From: Sepioteuthis lessoniana
Taxonomy: Eukaryota > Mollusca > Cephalopoda > Myopsida > Loliginidae
DNA length: 64,000 nucleotides
Assembly (NCBI GenBank): GCA_963585895.1
Contig: OY757921.1
Location: 80,933,743 to 80,997,742 of the forward strand
Direction of reading: 5' to 3'
Shown in pieces: positions 1 through 10,510 of the stretch. Both the position numbers and the translations under genes were made by a program. Below the pieces are notes generated by a model that was given only the letters and a program-made list of their open reading frames with translations, did no database searches and was not told where the DNA came from. How positions within the stretch are numbered: the stretch's first letter is position 1; the number at the start of each line of letters is the position of its first letter.

Positions 1-111
1 ATCATGTTGTCTTTTCTAGGGCAACAATTTTATCGTTCCACCCTGTAGTAAAAATGAAAAGTCACTATGTTTTCAGAAACTAGTACATTTATCAAATACA
101 AATATATATAA

Positions 112-582
112 TCATCAAAGTATACTGACAGCATGGATTCCCTTGACTCTCTCTCACCATCTGTCCCTATTGGCCATTGTGCTTGGTAAGTTATCTAAAC
201 AGCACCCATAGAGCTGATAAATATAAGGTTTTGCTGGTCAGCTAACATTGGTGTGTCCATGTGTAGGAGTCCTTAGGAGAACTTCACATGTGAGTTTGTC
301 CATATTTGTCCAGCAGTGCCCAGCATTTTTTGCTCACTTTTCTCGGATGGTTTACAAAATGGGAGGTAAGTGGCATTACAACTGCTGTTTTATATGGTGC
401 TGCTTCCAGGATTTGTTCAAAACTGCATGTAGCTTTCTTGTGTAGTTCACATCTAGCTTTTTCTCCAGGTGTTTTGTTAGAGTCCACGAGGTGCAACTAT
501 ACAGTAGTACTGATATGGCTATAGCTTGAAAGAATTCTAGTTTTATTTTATCAGAGAGATCAGATTTCACATATTTATAATG
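112..582 (-). mobile_element. Non-LTR LINE 3'-end fragment (RTE-like)
   Basis: The minus strand codes MKSDLSDKIKLEFFQAIAIS and then [20 protein letters not shown], the post-RT region shared with the copies near 21030, 23630, 32640, 49600 and 54555. It is 5'-truncated and frame-broken, and its 3' end borders an ATC/ATG-rich run at about 112. The clade name is from recollection. Confidence 0.7.
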
Positions 583-589
583 ACATGGA

Positions 590-1270
590 TATGGACAAAG
601 AAAACATGTCTGTGGTTAACTTATTTTTTTTTAACAAAATGGTGTGTGAGTTTCTGTGTATGTTGAATCTTCTTTATATGAAGACTTAAAATTTGTTTCT
701 TACACATTAGTATTTTGATTTAATAAAAATTTAACAATTTGAGACGCGGGTATTTTAGCTCTGATTTCAAATTGGATTTCTTTTGCTAGAATGAGTACTT
801 ATAAATAAATGTCACCAATCTGGTACCATAGATTCATAGTCAGATTTTTTTCACTTTAAATCTTAAACTTAATCACTGAATTGTATGTATAAGTATATTG
901 TAATTATTTGTTTATAAGATGTGTTATTTTTCCAGATTTTGCTGCCGAAAATTTTGAGGCATGTATTTTAGACAAGAACTATATAATTAACTTTTTTTTG
1001 GCGTCACAATATTTGGGATGGAGTGACTGAAAGTAAGTTATATCAATAGTCCAAACTAATGTGTATCATGCACTAGAATATGTGTTTGTAAATAATTTTG
1101 TTTCTCCAAATGTGAGCTTATTTTTGCTGCAAGTTTGTTGTGTTTTTATATGACCATTTCTGCATTTCGTACAGATATTATGTAAATCTTGTGTTTTAAG
1201 ACATAATGTAAACAAAATAATTTCTTATTTTTAGTCAGTTGAACTCGAAGAAGCCACTGCCCTAACATGC
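590..1270. other. AT-rich intergenic sequence, nothing recognised
   Basis: No coding potential, repeats of known type or RNA genes seen. Confidence 0.5.
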
Positions 1271-1274
1271 TGGA

Positions 1275-1620
1275 TAAAACAATAACAACACTTACCAGCT
1301 CAACAGCCCAGCTAGCATCCAGCTGGCAGACAAAAATAAAGTGGGCTGTAACTCAATACAGACCCCGCTATATCAATGAACGGGCCAGTATATATGCACG
1401 TTAGCATAGCCACTCCTGTTATGGCAACCAATCACTGCCCAGGGAATAAACTCAACCACTGGCACATCGTGGAACACCCCGATGTGCATATGATCTTCCT
1501 TTCCTCATGCTCAAGTCAGATTCATCTCAATGCGTAATTCGACATGTGTGAACAACATTCAAGCGCAAGTACAATATACAACAGTATTTCGACAGAACGG
1601 ATAAAAAGTTAAACTAACAT
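1275..1620. repeat. Interspersed repeat, second copy at 45330-45690
   Basis: Shared blocks include CATCCAGCTGGCAGA, GGGCTGTAACTCAATACA, TGCCCAGGGAAT and CTCAACCAC, in the same order and orientation as the copy in intron 9. Family not identified. Confidence 0.7.
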
Positions 1621-1719
1621 TAAATTTAACTATCGTAAATTCTAAAAAGTCAGTGTGTATTATACATAAGAATTTTTCTTCCAGAATTTCAGTCTATAGT
1701 TATGTAATATAATGGCCGA

Positions 1720-2050
1720 GGGATTTCGTTTTATGCCTTTGGGTTTAGTTAGGCTGAGAACCTTTCGGCTCAGTGCATGGGTTACTTAGGTGCAACATTA
1801 ACGCAGGTGTTCATGCACGTGGGTGAAACAGACGTGTCACTCAGAGATGTCACAATAGCCCAGATGGGAAACGGGGCTACAGAGTGCAGGTGATGTCACA
1901 CACTGGAAGCGCACGGAGGATTTTGGAGATTTTGAAAAAGTCAGTTAGTTGAGCTGAGAACTGGACACCGAATGAGAAGGGATGACTTTCGGGGCTCGCT
2001 GAGGCCAGACGAATTTGCGCGCTACAGGCACCATATGAAATGGGGGGGGG
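1720..2050. other. GC-richer block of unknown nature
   Basis: This stretch has far more CpG and GC than the flanks, and no convincing ORF. It directly follows the 1275-1620 repeat and might be part of the same element, but this part is not seen near 45690. Confidence 0.35.
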
Positions 2051-2544
2051 CAGGTGGAAAAGCCAGAATAGAAAGAATGTGTATCTCTCCCCTTATGTCG
2101 AAGAACCTTTAAACTCAAAGGTAATAAAAAGTTTCGTACCTGAACTAAGAAGTCATAAGTGCTTTTGTCTTTCGGGATTCCTATGTTCTATGTATATATG
2201 TTACGAACATTCTATGTCCATTTCACATGGCCATATATCTGGCTATGTAACAGAGGTATGCATTATACAAAAATAATTAAGGTATTTGTTTTTTGTTATG
2301 CTCATTCAAAAAAAACAACATTAAGCAACCAAATCTATTTTGCCATTTCTTTAATTAACATGGAAGAAATAAAAACCTATATAGAAAAAAAAAACAGGCT
2401 TTGTTTGTTTGCTTTTAATTGTTATAAAGAACTCATTTCTCATTACATATCAAATATTGATTCCAAATCAGTTAGCTCTGAATGAACATTTTTTTTACTC
2501 CATAGCATAAATGGATATGAATTGAATCTGGATGTCCTATCACC

Positions 2545-2880
2545 AGGATTTAGAATACACCAACTGTATCCCCTGCTGAAGGGTAAGACCACCCCCTAAA
2601 ATATTATTGTCCTGGGTATGACACTAAACTATATCTGATAATGAGGCTTCAGTTCTGGAGCTCTGTGGTATTTGGGGAACCTCTTCAGTGTTATTACTTC
2701 CAGGCTCACTCTGACCTGGAGTGGTAGCACCTATTAAGGTCTCAGCTATAGTTCAAATAGGTAAGTTTCAGAAAAAAATGTCAATGTATAATGAATGCAG
2801 TTTCTTAAACTCTAGGCATAGAATAAGCTTAGATGAGTTGACATGCCATTAAAATCAATCAATCAATTAATTAATAGAAT
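2545..2880 (+). repeat. Short-form head/hairpin retroposon
   Basis: Head signature: TGTATCCCCTGCTGAAGGG, GACACTAAACTATATCTGAT and CTGACCTGGAGTGGTAGCAC. The tail has GGCATA ... GAGTTGACATGCC, followed by a run of AATC units. Confidence 0.7.
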
Positions 2881-3034
2881 CCAGGTGATTTTCTGTGAAT
2901 TGATTTTTTTAGATTATTTTTTTTACTTTATTTTTTATTTTTTTTGTAATTCTTTTCATTGACCTCTGACAGGTTTGCTTAACCTCAGTGATCTATGAGA
3001 CCCCAGTTCAGTGAACCTCAGTTTTATAACTACT

Positions 3035-3065
<31 letters not shown>

Positions 3066-3066
3066 T
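3035..3066. repeat. TA microsatellite
   Basis: An uninterrupted (TA)n run directly before a type 2 SINE. Confidence 0.9.
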
Positions 3067-3067
3067 A

Positions 3068-3325
3068 CCAGCCCATTGGCATAATGGTTAGAGTGTTTGC
3101 CAAAGGCCCGAGAGACCAGGGTTCAACCCCAGGTCAAGTCATACCAAAGACTCAAGAAATGGTATGTGATACCTCTTTGCTTAACACTCAGCATTATAAA
3201 GTACAGATCAAGGGTAAAGTGGAGCAATCTAGGGAAAGCAGTAACACCCTCCCTTACACTTTGGTGTAGTAGCTATTGAAAAGGGAGCCTTTAGGTTACT
3301 CTCTATTACACTCACTAACTTTACT
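3068..3325 (+). mobile_element. Type 2 tRNA-derived SINE
   Basis: A-box-like TGGCATAATGGTTAGAGTG and B-box-like GGGTTCAACCCC lie about 30 bp apart, as in a tRNA. The body contains AACACTCAGCATTATAAAG and GGGTAAAGTGGAGCAAT, and it ends near AACTTTACTTTTAT. Five other copies occur in the window. Confidence 0.8.
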
Positions 3326-3329
3326 TTTA

Positions 3330-5160
3330 TATATATACAAGCCACCAAATATGTTACAAAATTAAAATAAGATGAACGCAAGTTTGTAATAAAAATGATA
3401 TTGCATTTTCAAGAAAAAAAGGATAAAAATGGATGTATGTAATTAAGATAAACTTTATTAATCTTTGCAGGTTCTGAAGTCAGGATCAGTGGCAGCTTAT
3501 GTATGGGTACTGAGCATCTGTAGCATCCACTAAGTTCACCCAATATATATGTATTATATATGTATTATATATGTTTATCTACTTATTTATACTTGAACAA
3601 AATATTTAATACTCTTATCAATAATCCTTAAATAATCCTCTCATTTCTAAAAAAAAAAAAACAAAACAACAAATATCCCAGTATGTGGAAGTGTCTACTC
3701 CACAGTTCCAATGCCAAAATGTTTGCTTTTTCATATCCTCATATATAGTTTACATAATGTCATATTCAAGGTGTTTGCTTTGTCAAACAACTGCATACAT
3801 ATCCTTAACTTTAGAGGCTCACATAATGCCAATCAGGTTATTAGTTTAAACTAAAGCAGTCAGAAGATAGGTAAATTGTTTTGATAGATTGTTTTGTTCC
3901 GGACAGTTTGAAGTGAGAAAGCTAAATCCAGATCAGAGTCCCAACTGTCAATCATCAAAAGAGACCAATCAAAAATTAGAATGGCCTATTTCCTAAATTT
4001 AGATATAGAATTTTTTTTAACAATCCTGATTTAATACATGTCAGCAAAAATCATTGAAATCCAAATTAGGAGAAAATTGATATTTTTTTGTTTCGTTCTC
4101 TTATCCCTCAGATGAAGATATTCATAAATTAACCAGGTTTGTCTCTAGCAGAAGTAAACCAGCTGGATCGAACAGAAGACAGCTACTTGATTTCACAATG
4201 CTCTGGGTTCTGACCTTGTGTCAGACAACCCAAAATGAAGAGACAGAGAAAAGGCATATTAAATGTTGTTTGGACGTGATGTAGTCTTACCAATAGACAA
4301 CCTTATAAAGAAGCAAAGAGAAACTGAGATAATGCAACACCTAGAAGTAGCCTTGTACCAGACCTGTAGAGATAAAGAAGCAAAATCAAGATGATATGAT
4401 ATTTTAGAGAGACAGAGAGACAAGTAGACCAGCAAGAGACAAAGGGAGAGAGCAGTATGTGAGTCGGTGAGCAGTTTCCCCAAAACTTTGTGTTTTTAAG
4501 TTTGTACCAGATTGCCCTGAGTATAGAAAGCAAAGAAAGCCAATCATGATACGTTGTCAAAAAGCAAAGACGCTTAACACAATAAGCACTTGTGAAGTAG
4601 TACCAAGGATTGAGGAGAGCAAACATAACCACCATTTAAGATTGCCTTGTGCCAGACTATAGACACCAAGAATAGAAAAGCCTAAAACAGGATTGATGGA
4701 CTGTTAATTTGTGAACTGGTCTCTGCAATGGGTGAATAAATGTATCATTTTTGAAAGACTTTAAATATCATTTTGCAAGCCATATTTTGTCCTTGTTTCT
4801 TGGTGTTGACTTTTATGTTTTTGTTTTACTTCTTTAATTGTGCAGTCTCATTTGTTTACTCGCTGACTGATGACTCTGACTAGCGATTAATCTGTTACCT
4901 GGATATAAAAAACACAACATGAGCAGATAAAAAATCGACAAAGTACTATCTCAAAGAGACAAAGATTTTACTCCAACATTTTTTGTGTTCAAGTCTGGTG
5001 TTGGTAAAATTTCAATGATATTAATGTGCTAGTTGGACATTAAAATATGTATGTTCATATCTGTGTGATTGAACATATTTTGATTTTGTGCACCCAAGCT
5101 TAGCTATTTGTCACTGACTTTTTTTTATTTGTTTATTTTCTTGTTTAAAAATGCATTTCT
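3330..5160. other. AT-rich intergenic sequence
   Basis: Around 4280-4680 there are loosely repeated blocks (TAGAGATAAAGAAGCAAA-like, GCCTTGTACCAGAC), possibly an old diverged duplication. No coding sequence or RNA gene is supported. Confidence 0.4.
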
Positions 5161-5166
5161 ATTTGT

Positions 5167-5388
5167 TGATTTGGTTTGGTTTGGTTATTTAATGTCAAAG
5201 CCATCCTTGTAGAAGAACATCAGTTGTATCATTTAACTCACAACTGGAGGGATAAAGGAGTTTATACTTTTCTCAAAGGTATTAGTCTGAAAGTAAACAA
5301 AATAGCATGACTGGAGTTTGAACTTGCTTACTTCAAGGTCACAGTCCAGTATGTTAGCCAATATGCCTCAGGGACTTCTCCTCTTGAT
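5167..5388 (-). mobile_element. Type 3 tRNA-derived SINE
   Basis: Reverse orientation: a (GGTTT)n tail at 5170-5185, ATTTAATGTCAAAGCCATCC, AACTGGAGGGATAAAGGAG, then a degraded tRNA-like head near 5380. The type is defined by the cleaner copies at 25788 and 45977. Confidence 0.65.
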
Positions 5389-5632
5389 TTGCGCCAATGG
5401 CCTGGAAGACTTGGATTCAAACCCAGGTCAAGTCATACCAATGACTTAAAAAATGGTACTTGATGTCTTCTTGCTTAACACTCAGCATTATAAGGTACGG
5501 ATCAAGGGTAAAGTGGACCAATTCAGGGAAAGGAGTAAGCGCCCTCCCTTACACATTGGTGTAGCAGCTATCAAAAAGGGAGCCTTCGGCTCACCCTCAA
5601 TTACGGTCGCCAACTTTACTTACTTTTATTAA
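5386..5632 (+). mobile_element. Type 2 tRNA-derived SINE
   Basis: B-box-like GGATTCAAACCCAGG, then the type 2 body and the end AACTTTACTTACTTTTATT. It abuts the preceding SINE. Confidence 0.75.
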
Positions 5633-5689
5633 CGTAACAATTATTTCGTGACAATTTTTCTTTGAAGAAATATGTGGATAGTACTAGGT

Positions 5690-6500
5690 TGAATCAAAAG
5701 TTTTGCAATATTTAGGTACATGTTAGCTTGTGATACATATGTTACATGACTGAAGCAGTGTAAGCCATGGTAGGTACCCACTGTGGTTGGTAGTATTGTG
5801 GAAGTTAGTGTGCTGACACATTGTGCATTGGTTCACTATGTGCATGATTTGAAAACTACACAGATGAATGTGCAACATAGTCTAATTCAGAAACTCTTTC
5901 TTGGTAGTATCATGGTAGTTGGTGAACTGACACATTGTGCATTGCTTCAGCCATTGTGTAAGTGGAGAGCCACACAAGTAAATGTGCAACATAGTCTAAT
6001 TCAGAAACTCTTTCTTGGTAGTATCATGGTAGTTGGTGAACTGACACATTGTGCATTGCTTCAGCCCTTGTGTAAGTTGAAACCCACACAAATGAATGTG
6101 CAACATAGTCTAATTCAGGAATATATGCTTTTGGGTCATAACACCACAAAAGCAACCAAAAACATTTGTAGTATAAAAGGTGAAGGTAAGTTGACCCTTA
6201 TTTACCAGATATGTTCAAGAAATTTCATGAGGGTTGTAAAAATCTTGCTGATCAAGCAAGGTCAGGTTGGCCTAATACTGTGGATTCTGAGGTTGTGCTT
6301 TAAGCCATGGAAACAAATCCAAGGAGTACCACTTGAAGAGATTGAGGCAAGCTCAGCATCTCACAGTCCGGTGTGGTTTATCATCTTTACAATCTCAGCA
6401 AAAGCATCTGGAGCTGCCAAATTGTTCCTCACATTATCAAAATATTGCAACACCTTTAGCTCACCCTAGTAGAATTACTTTGGTTGATATTATGAGAGTT
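5690..6500 (+). pseudogene. Mariner-type transposase N-terminal fragment with 114-bp tandem repeats
   Basis: The 3' half reads MLLGHNTTKATKNICSIKGE and, across frameshifts, RCSRNF and then SHSPVWFIIFTISAKAS, matching the paired-type DNA-binding region of SETMAR-like mariner transposases. A related piece is at 44835-45270. The 5' half consists of a 114-bp unit repeated three times (38 codons, in frame). No catalytic domain follows. Confidence 0.7.
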
Positions 6501-6714
6501 CAATAAATCTTGAGGGGGAAATCATATTGACTTATTTTAACAGTTTTAATACCATGTTAAATGTAGTCTCTTCATTCTGGTACTTTGATAAGATGACACA
6601 CATGAATGTAAGTAGCATCCATTTGTCTCACAAGACCATGGATCTACACCTTGATGTGGATGTCGGCCTGGGCAAGGTTGTATGACAGTTGCCCGTACCA
6701 TAAGCCTCCTTTCT

Positions 6715-7383
6715 TGTAAATGGTTTCAAGTATTGCTATGTAACAATAAGAATTCAACATCAGTCTTTTATTTGCACACATTTAAATAGATATACATATA
6801 ATTCGTAAGCAAATAGTTTGTTGGTAATTTCATTTTTAAATGAATTAGAACTAATTTGTTTGCACACTAATATTGCTATTGTTTCTACACAGTTAAATAT
6901 TTCAATTATTGCTATCTAACACTTAAAATTCTATTCAATATTAATCATTTGTTTGCAGACAGTAAAGTGGTTACAAGTATTGCTATTTAACATTAATTAT
7001 TTTACTGAACACCATTCATTTGCACACAGTCAAATGATTCCAAGTATTGTTATGAATCACTAACAATTCAATTAAACATCACTTATTTGTTCTATTTCTA
7101 ACAATTCAATTTAGCATAAGCCATTTGTTTGCACTTAGTTTAAGAGTCAAACAGTTCTTTTTTACCCATAGATAGGACCCTATCAGGTTCTACCACTCCA
7201 GTTCAGAGTGGACCTGGGAGCAATAGTAATGAAGGAGTACTCCGCATTTCCCAAAGCTCCAGGATTACTGGAGCCTCATCATCAGATATATTTAGTGTCA
7301 TATCCAGGACACTTGTTGGGGTGGGGTCTTACCCCTCTGTAGAGATGCAGTTGACGTATTTTACAGCCCCAGCTGACTTGGCT
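6715..7383 (-). mobile_element. Composite head/array/hairpin retroposon
   Basis: In reverse orientation the head lies at about 7165-7383 (GCCCCAGCTGACTTGGC at its outer edge), followed leftwards by several roughly 75-bp AT-rich units, each with a variant of GCAATACTTGAAACCATTT. The hairpin tail is missing or degraded. Confidence 0.7.
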
Positions 7384-7499
7384 ACAAGACTGAAGAACAA
7401 AGTGTCCAAGAATCAGATAGTTTTTGATTTGCACTTTTTCAAATGTGTAAGTATAGGAGCAGGGAAAAAGCAGTCAAATATCAGATGATTCTTGTTTGT

Positions 7500-7745
7500 G
7501 CTAGTGTGGAGCAGGGGAGGCAACCCTAACCCTTACTTTAACTATATAATTTTTTTTATATCTCCATGTCACTAAAGACAAAAGTGGTGCTAAGCAGTTC
7601 AAGCTTAGCACCACTTTTGTAAGAAAAAGCCTAAAAAAATGTAGAACTTCTTTAGGGAATCCAGGTCTTGGTTTTGAATTCAGAATTATTCTTTTCCTAG
7701 ACTGGTTAGACACCAAGGCTAGAGAACCTAACCTAACCTACTGCT
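7500..7745 (-). repeat. SINE fragment with a perfect 18-bp hairpin
   Basis: The right part (TTTGAATTCAGAATTATTC, AGACTGGTTAGACACCAAGG) is type 1 SINE body in reverse. To its left lies a perfect inverted repeat, 7578-7595 against 7603-7620, with a 7-nt loop. A related fragment without the hairpin is at 8270-8400. Confidence 0.6.
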
Positions 7746-8879
7746 TTTGGATATTTGATGCTTGGTGGTGAGAAAGATATTTTAGTTGAGTCCCCACTCT
7801 CCTAGCACCAATCTTAGCATTAGAATATCTGTGGTATCCTAACATTGAACACACAGAAGGAAAGACAAAATTAACTCATTTGTACATACCAAGAACATTT
7901 AGCGTTTTATATACACAAAATAACTACAAGTGGTATTAAAAAGAAAGAGTACACAAACATATCCCAACAGTTACAACTATACACATATTTTTCCATGAAA
8001 AAGTATTATGTGAAAAGGATACAAAATAGTAAAAGGCTTAAGAGGTAGGCTTGCTATGCGGCCTTACTTTTCTCTGGCAGGGATCAGAAATAACATCTCT
8101 ACTGTTCAAAGATCAGAGGTGAAAAGAGACCAAGAATGAGTTTTGGAACTGTCATGTGACCTATGGAGCCCCTATCAAACTTGCAAATTATCTAAGGGAG
8201 GTAATTATTTATTGTATCCTGATATCACCAATGTTGTTCAAGGGAAAGACAAGAATTGGTACTACTTAACACAAATATCACCAGAAAAAAAGCCTAATGA
8301 AAATCCAGGTCTGCTTTAGGGACTAGCTCCTGGTTTGAATTCAGAATTATTCTCTTAGACTGGTTGCCCACCAAGGCTTGAGAACCAAGCCTACCCTACA
8401 GGTTTGTGAGTATGTTTGACATAAAATCAATCATAATTGCTCTAATAATTAATAGCTTCAATTATAAAGTGAGTTATTCACCTGAAAATAATAACTATTT
8501 TCCCTGTTGAGGTGCATTTCTTCCTGTTTAGAAGGTATTGATTGAGCATAATTTAATACATTTTCAAAAATGTTCAAAGGTTTCAAAAGGCTTAATATAT
8601 ATATTTTTTAAAGGATGTTGCTGACTGAAATATTGAATGCTGTAATGTTACTATAACGTCAAACATTCTACTGAAAATTGAAAATAAGAGAAATAAAACA
8701 AGTTCACAAGTTTTAAGCAGCACACTTATTGGAGTCCGTATTTAATATTTTATATGATGGTAAAACACAATTAAAAACTTGAAATTAAAAAAAATATTTG
8801 ATATAAATTTTAGTAGCAACAAGGAAAAAAAATCCAAACAAAACACCGGTAAATTGAAAAAAATTGTCTCAAAAAATGA
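7746..8879. other. Intergenic sequence upstream of CWC22
   Basis: It holds a second type 1 SINE fragment (about 8330-8400, reverse). The rest is AT-rich and unrecognised. Confidence 0.4.
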
Positions 8880-9022
8880 TTAGACGACTACGCCATCTGT
8901 TGTTATTGACAGATGAAATGAAAAGTAAAGGTAGATAACTCTTGGTTCCAATTTGAGGTCTTGTCTGTCTGTTCGTCGCTTGTTACACACACGGCGCCCA
9001 GATCGGAAAGAAAAAGAAGAAA
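8880..9022 (+). promoter_or_regulatory. CWC22: Probable 5' UTR and core promoter region of CWC22
   Basis: This stretch is noticeably less AT-rich than its surroundings (GGCGCCC at 8993-8999) and lies directly before the proposed start codon. The frame of the start is closed upstream by a TGA at 8954-8956, so ATG 9023 is the first in-frame Met. A minimal upstream ORF (ATG AAA TGA) begins at 8913. No TATA box is evident and the transcription start cannot be placed from sequence alone. Confidence 0.4.
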
Positions 9023-9039
9023 ATGATGCTTTTAAAAGG
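9023..9039 (+). CDS. CWC22: CWC22 coding exon 1 (17 nt, start codon)
   Basis: The exon reads ATG ATG CTT TTA AAA GG and then a strong donor, GTAAGT, at 9040. The first ATG has A at -3, and the preceding codons are Lys-rich down to a TGA at 8954. The exon ends in phase 2, and its GG joins the T that opens exon 2 to give GGT-TCT-CAT (Gly-Ser-His), exactly in frame. Phase fit, donor quality and first-ATG status support it; the 17.8-kb intron and tiny size make it inferential. A cDNA could reveal other 5' exons. Confidence 0.6.
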
Positions 9040-10455
9040 GTAAGTGCTTGTAACTATCATCTAAGTTATTTCATAATTCATAAAATGAATTACCAAAATA
9101 TAATCTCAGAAATGTAGACTCTCTGACAACCTTAAACGCGATTATCCGCGTGGTCCCGGTCTTTCATGTAGTTATGGAAGCTTCGTAATTAAAAAAAAAA
9201 TAGAACCCAAGCTAATTCCCCTTCTACCGAAAGATTTATTTATTTATTTTAAAAACTCTTTAAAATACTATTGTAGTGTTGCTATTATCAATATATATGC
9301 GAACGCCAGCTTGATGATAACTTTTTTGTTGGTATTTTGTAGTTGACTATCCCCACTTGAATTTGCCATTAAAAAAAGTAATTCAAATTTAGGGATAATC
9401 TAATGAAAAATAAACTTCTAATCCAAAATCTTTAATTATTTTCAGTGTTCATCATTTTACACAAGAGATAAGTTTAACAAGAAAAAAGTTATTTAATATT
9501 TCGTTTTCAGTTTTATTTTACTCACTTTTGAACCATTTTCGTTTCTATTTTAGTTGTCTGAATAAGTTTCTTCAAAAAGTATCGTCGAAATTTTACCTAG
9601 AGTTGAGGTTGGAGGAAAAAAAGGTACAAACCCCTAAAACAAGCAATCACATCAAAACAGGAACAGTTCGGACAAAAAATGGGGGGAGACTGAAGAAAAG
9701 TTTTATTTTAGTTGAGAAGAAATACTTTCTATTTTTGTCCTGTGTGACAATAATCGACAACTCTCTAACCAATCTTTGTGATTTAAGTTTGTTTTTATTA
9801 CTTTGGGATAAAATAAGTTAAAAAATCAATCAAGGATCCAGATATTCGGTAACCCGAAGGAAAAAAAAAAAAAAAAAAATAATTTATTCAAAGCTCATTA
9901 ACAACAAGAGTACCAGTTTAGTGAAAGCGTGGCTGACCCACTTTTTAGAGTATGGTCGCCCAATTTGTTATAATTTGGTGTCCAACTTCCGTAATATTTT
10001 TCATTCGATTCTAGTATCTTGTAGGCCTGTTACGCTAACTATATATAAGAATCTGATATTTCATTTGTCCGGAAATCAGATAATAAATGCGAAAATCAGT
10101 GTTATTTCGTGCATCAGGATATTTCCCCACATTTTAAAAATTTATTTATGCTGCTTTTAGCCATCCGTAGTATGGAAAATAGGTATGGTCAAATTTTCTC
10201 TTTTATGGTACCATTATTGTAAGTCGAAATCTTCCACGAGGAGGAAAATACATATTATTTTAAGGATAAATTTATCCTTGTTAGATATGTTAAAATTTCA
10301 GGAAGTTTCCTGTACAATTCGCATATATGATGTTAAAAAATGAAAATAATTCAAGAGCTAAAAATCTCTACACTATAAGTCGTGAACAATGAAACACTTC
10401 AATATTTGCAATTTATAGATTATTTTAAATCCACTTTTTTTTCATGTGTGTATCA

Positions 10456-10510
<55 letters not shown>

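Noticed and set aside
2040..2485. Overlapping ORFs of 78 and 108 codons upstream
   Set aside because: AT-rich random composition, no splice or homology support.
3068..3140. tRNA gene
   Set aside because: A and B boxes are present, but the sequence continues into a repeated SINE body with many copies and no clean acceptor stem.
9528..9821. 97-codon ORF near the start of intron 1
   Set aside because: No similarity recognised. Composition matches the surrounding AT-rich intron.
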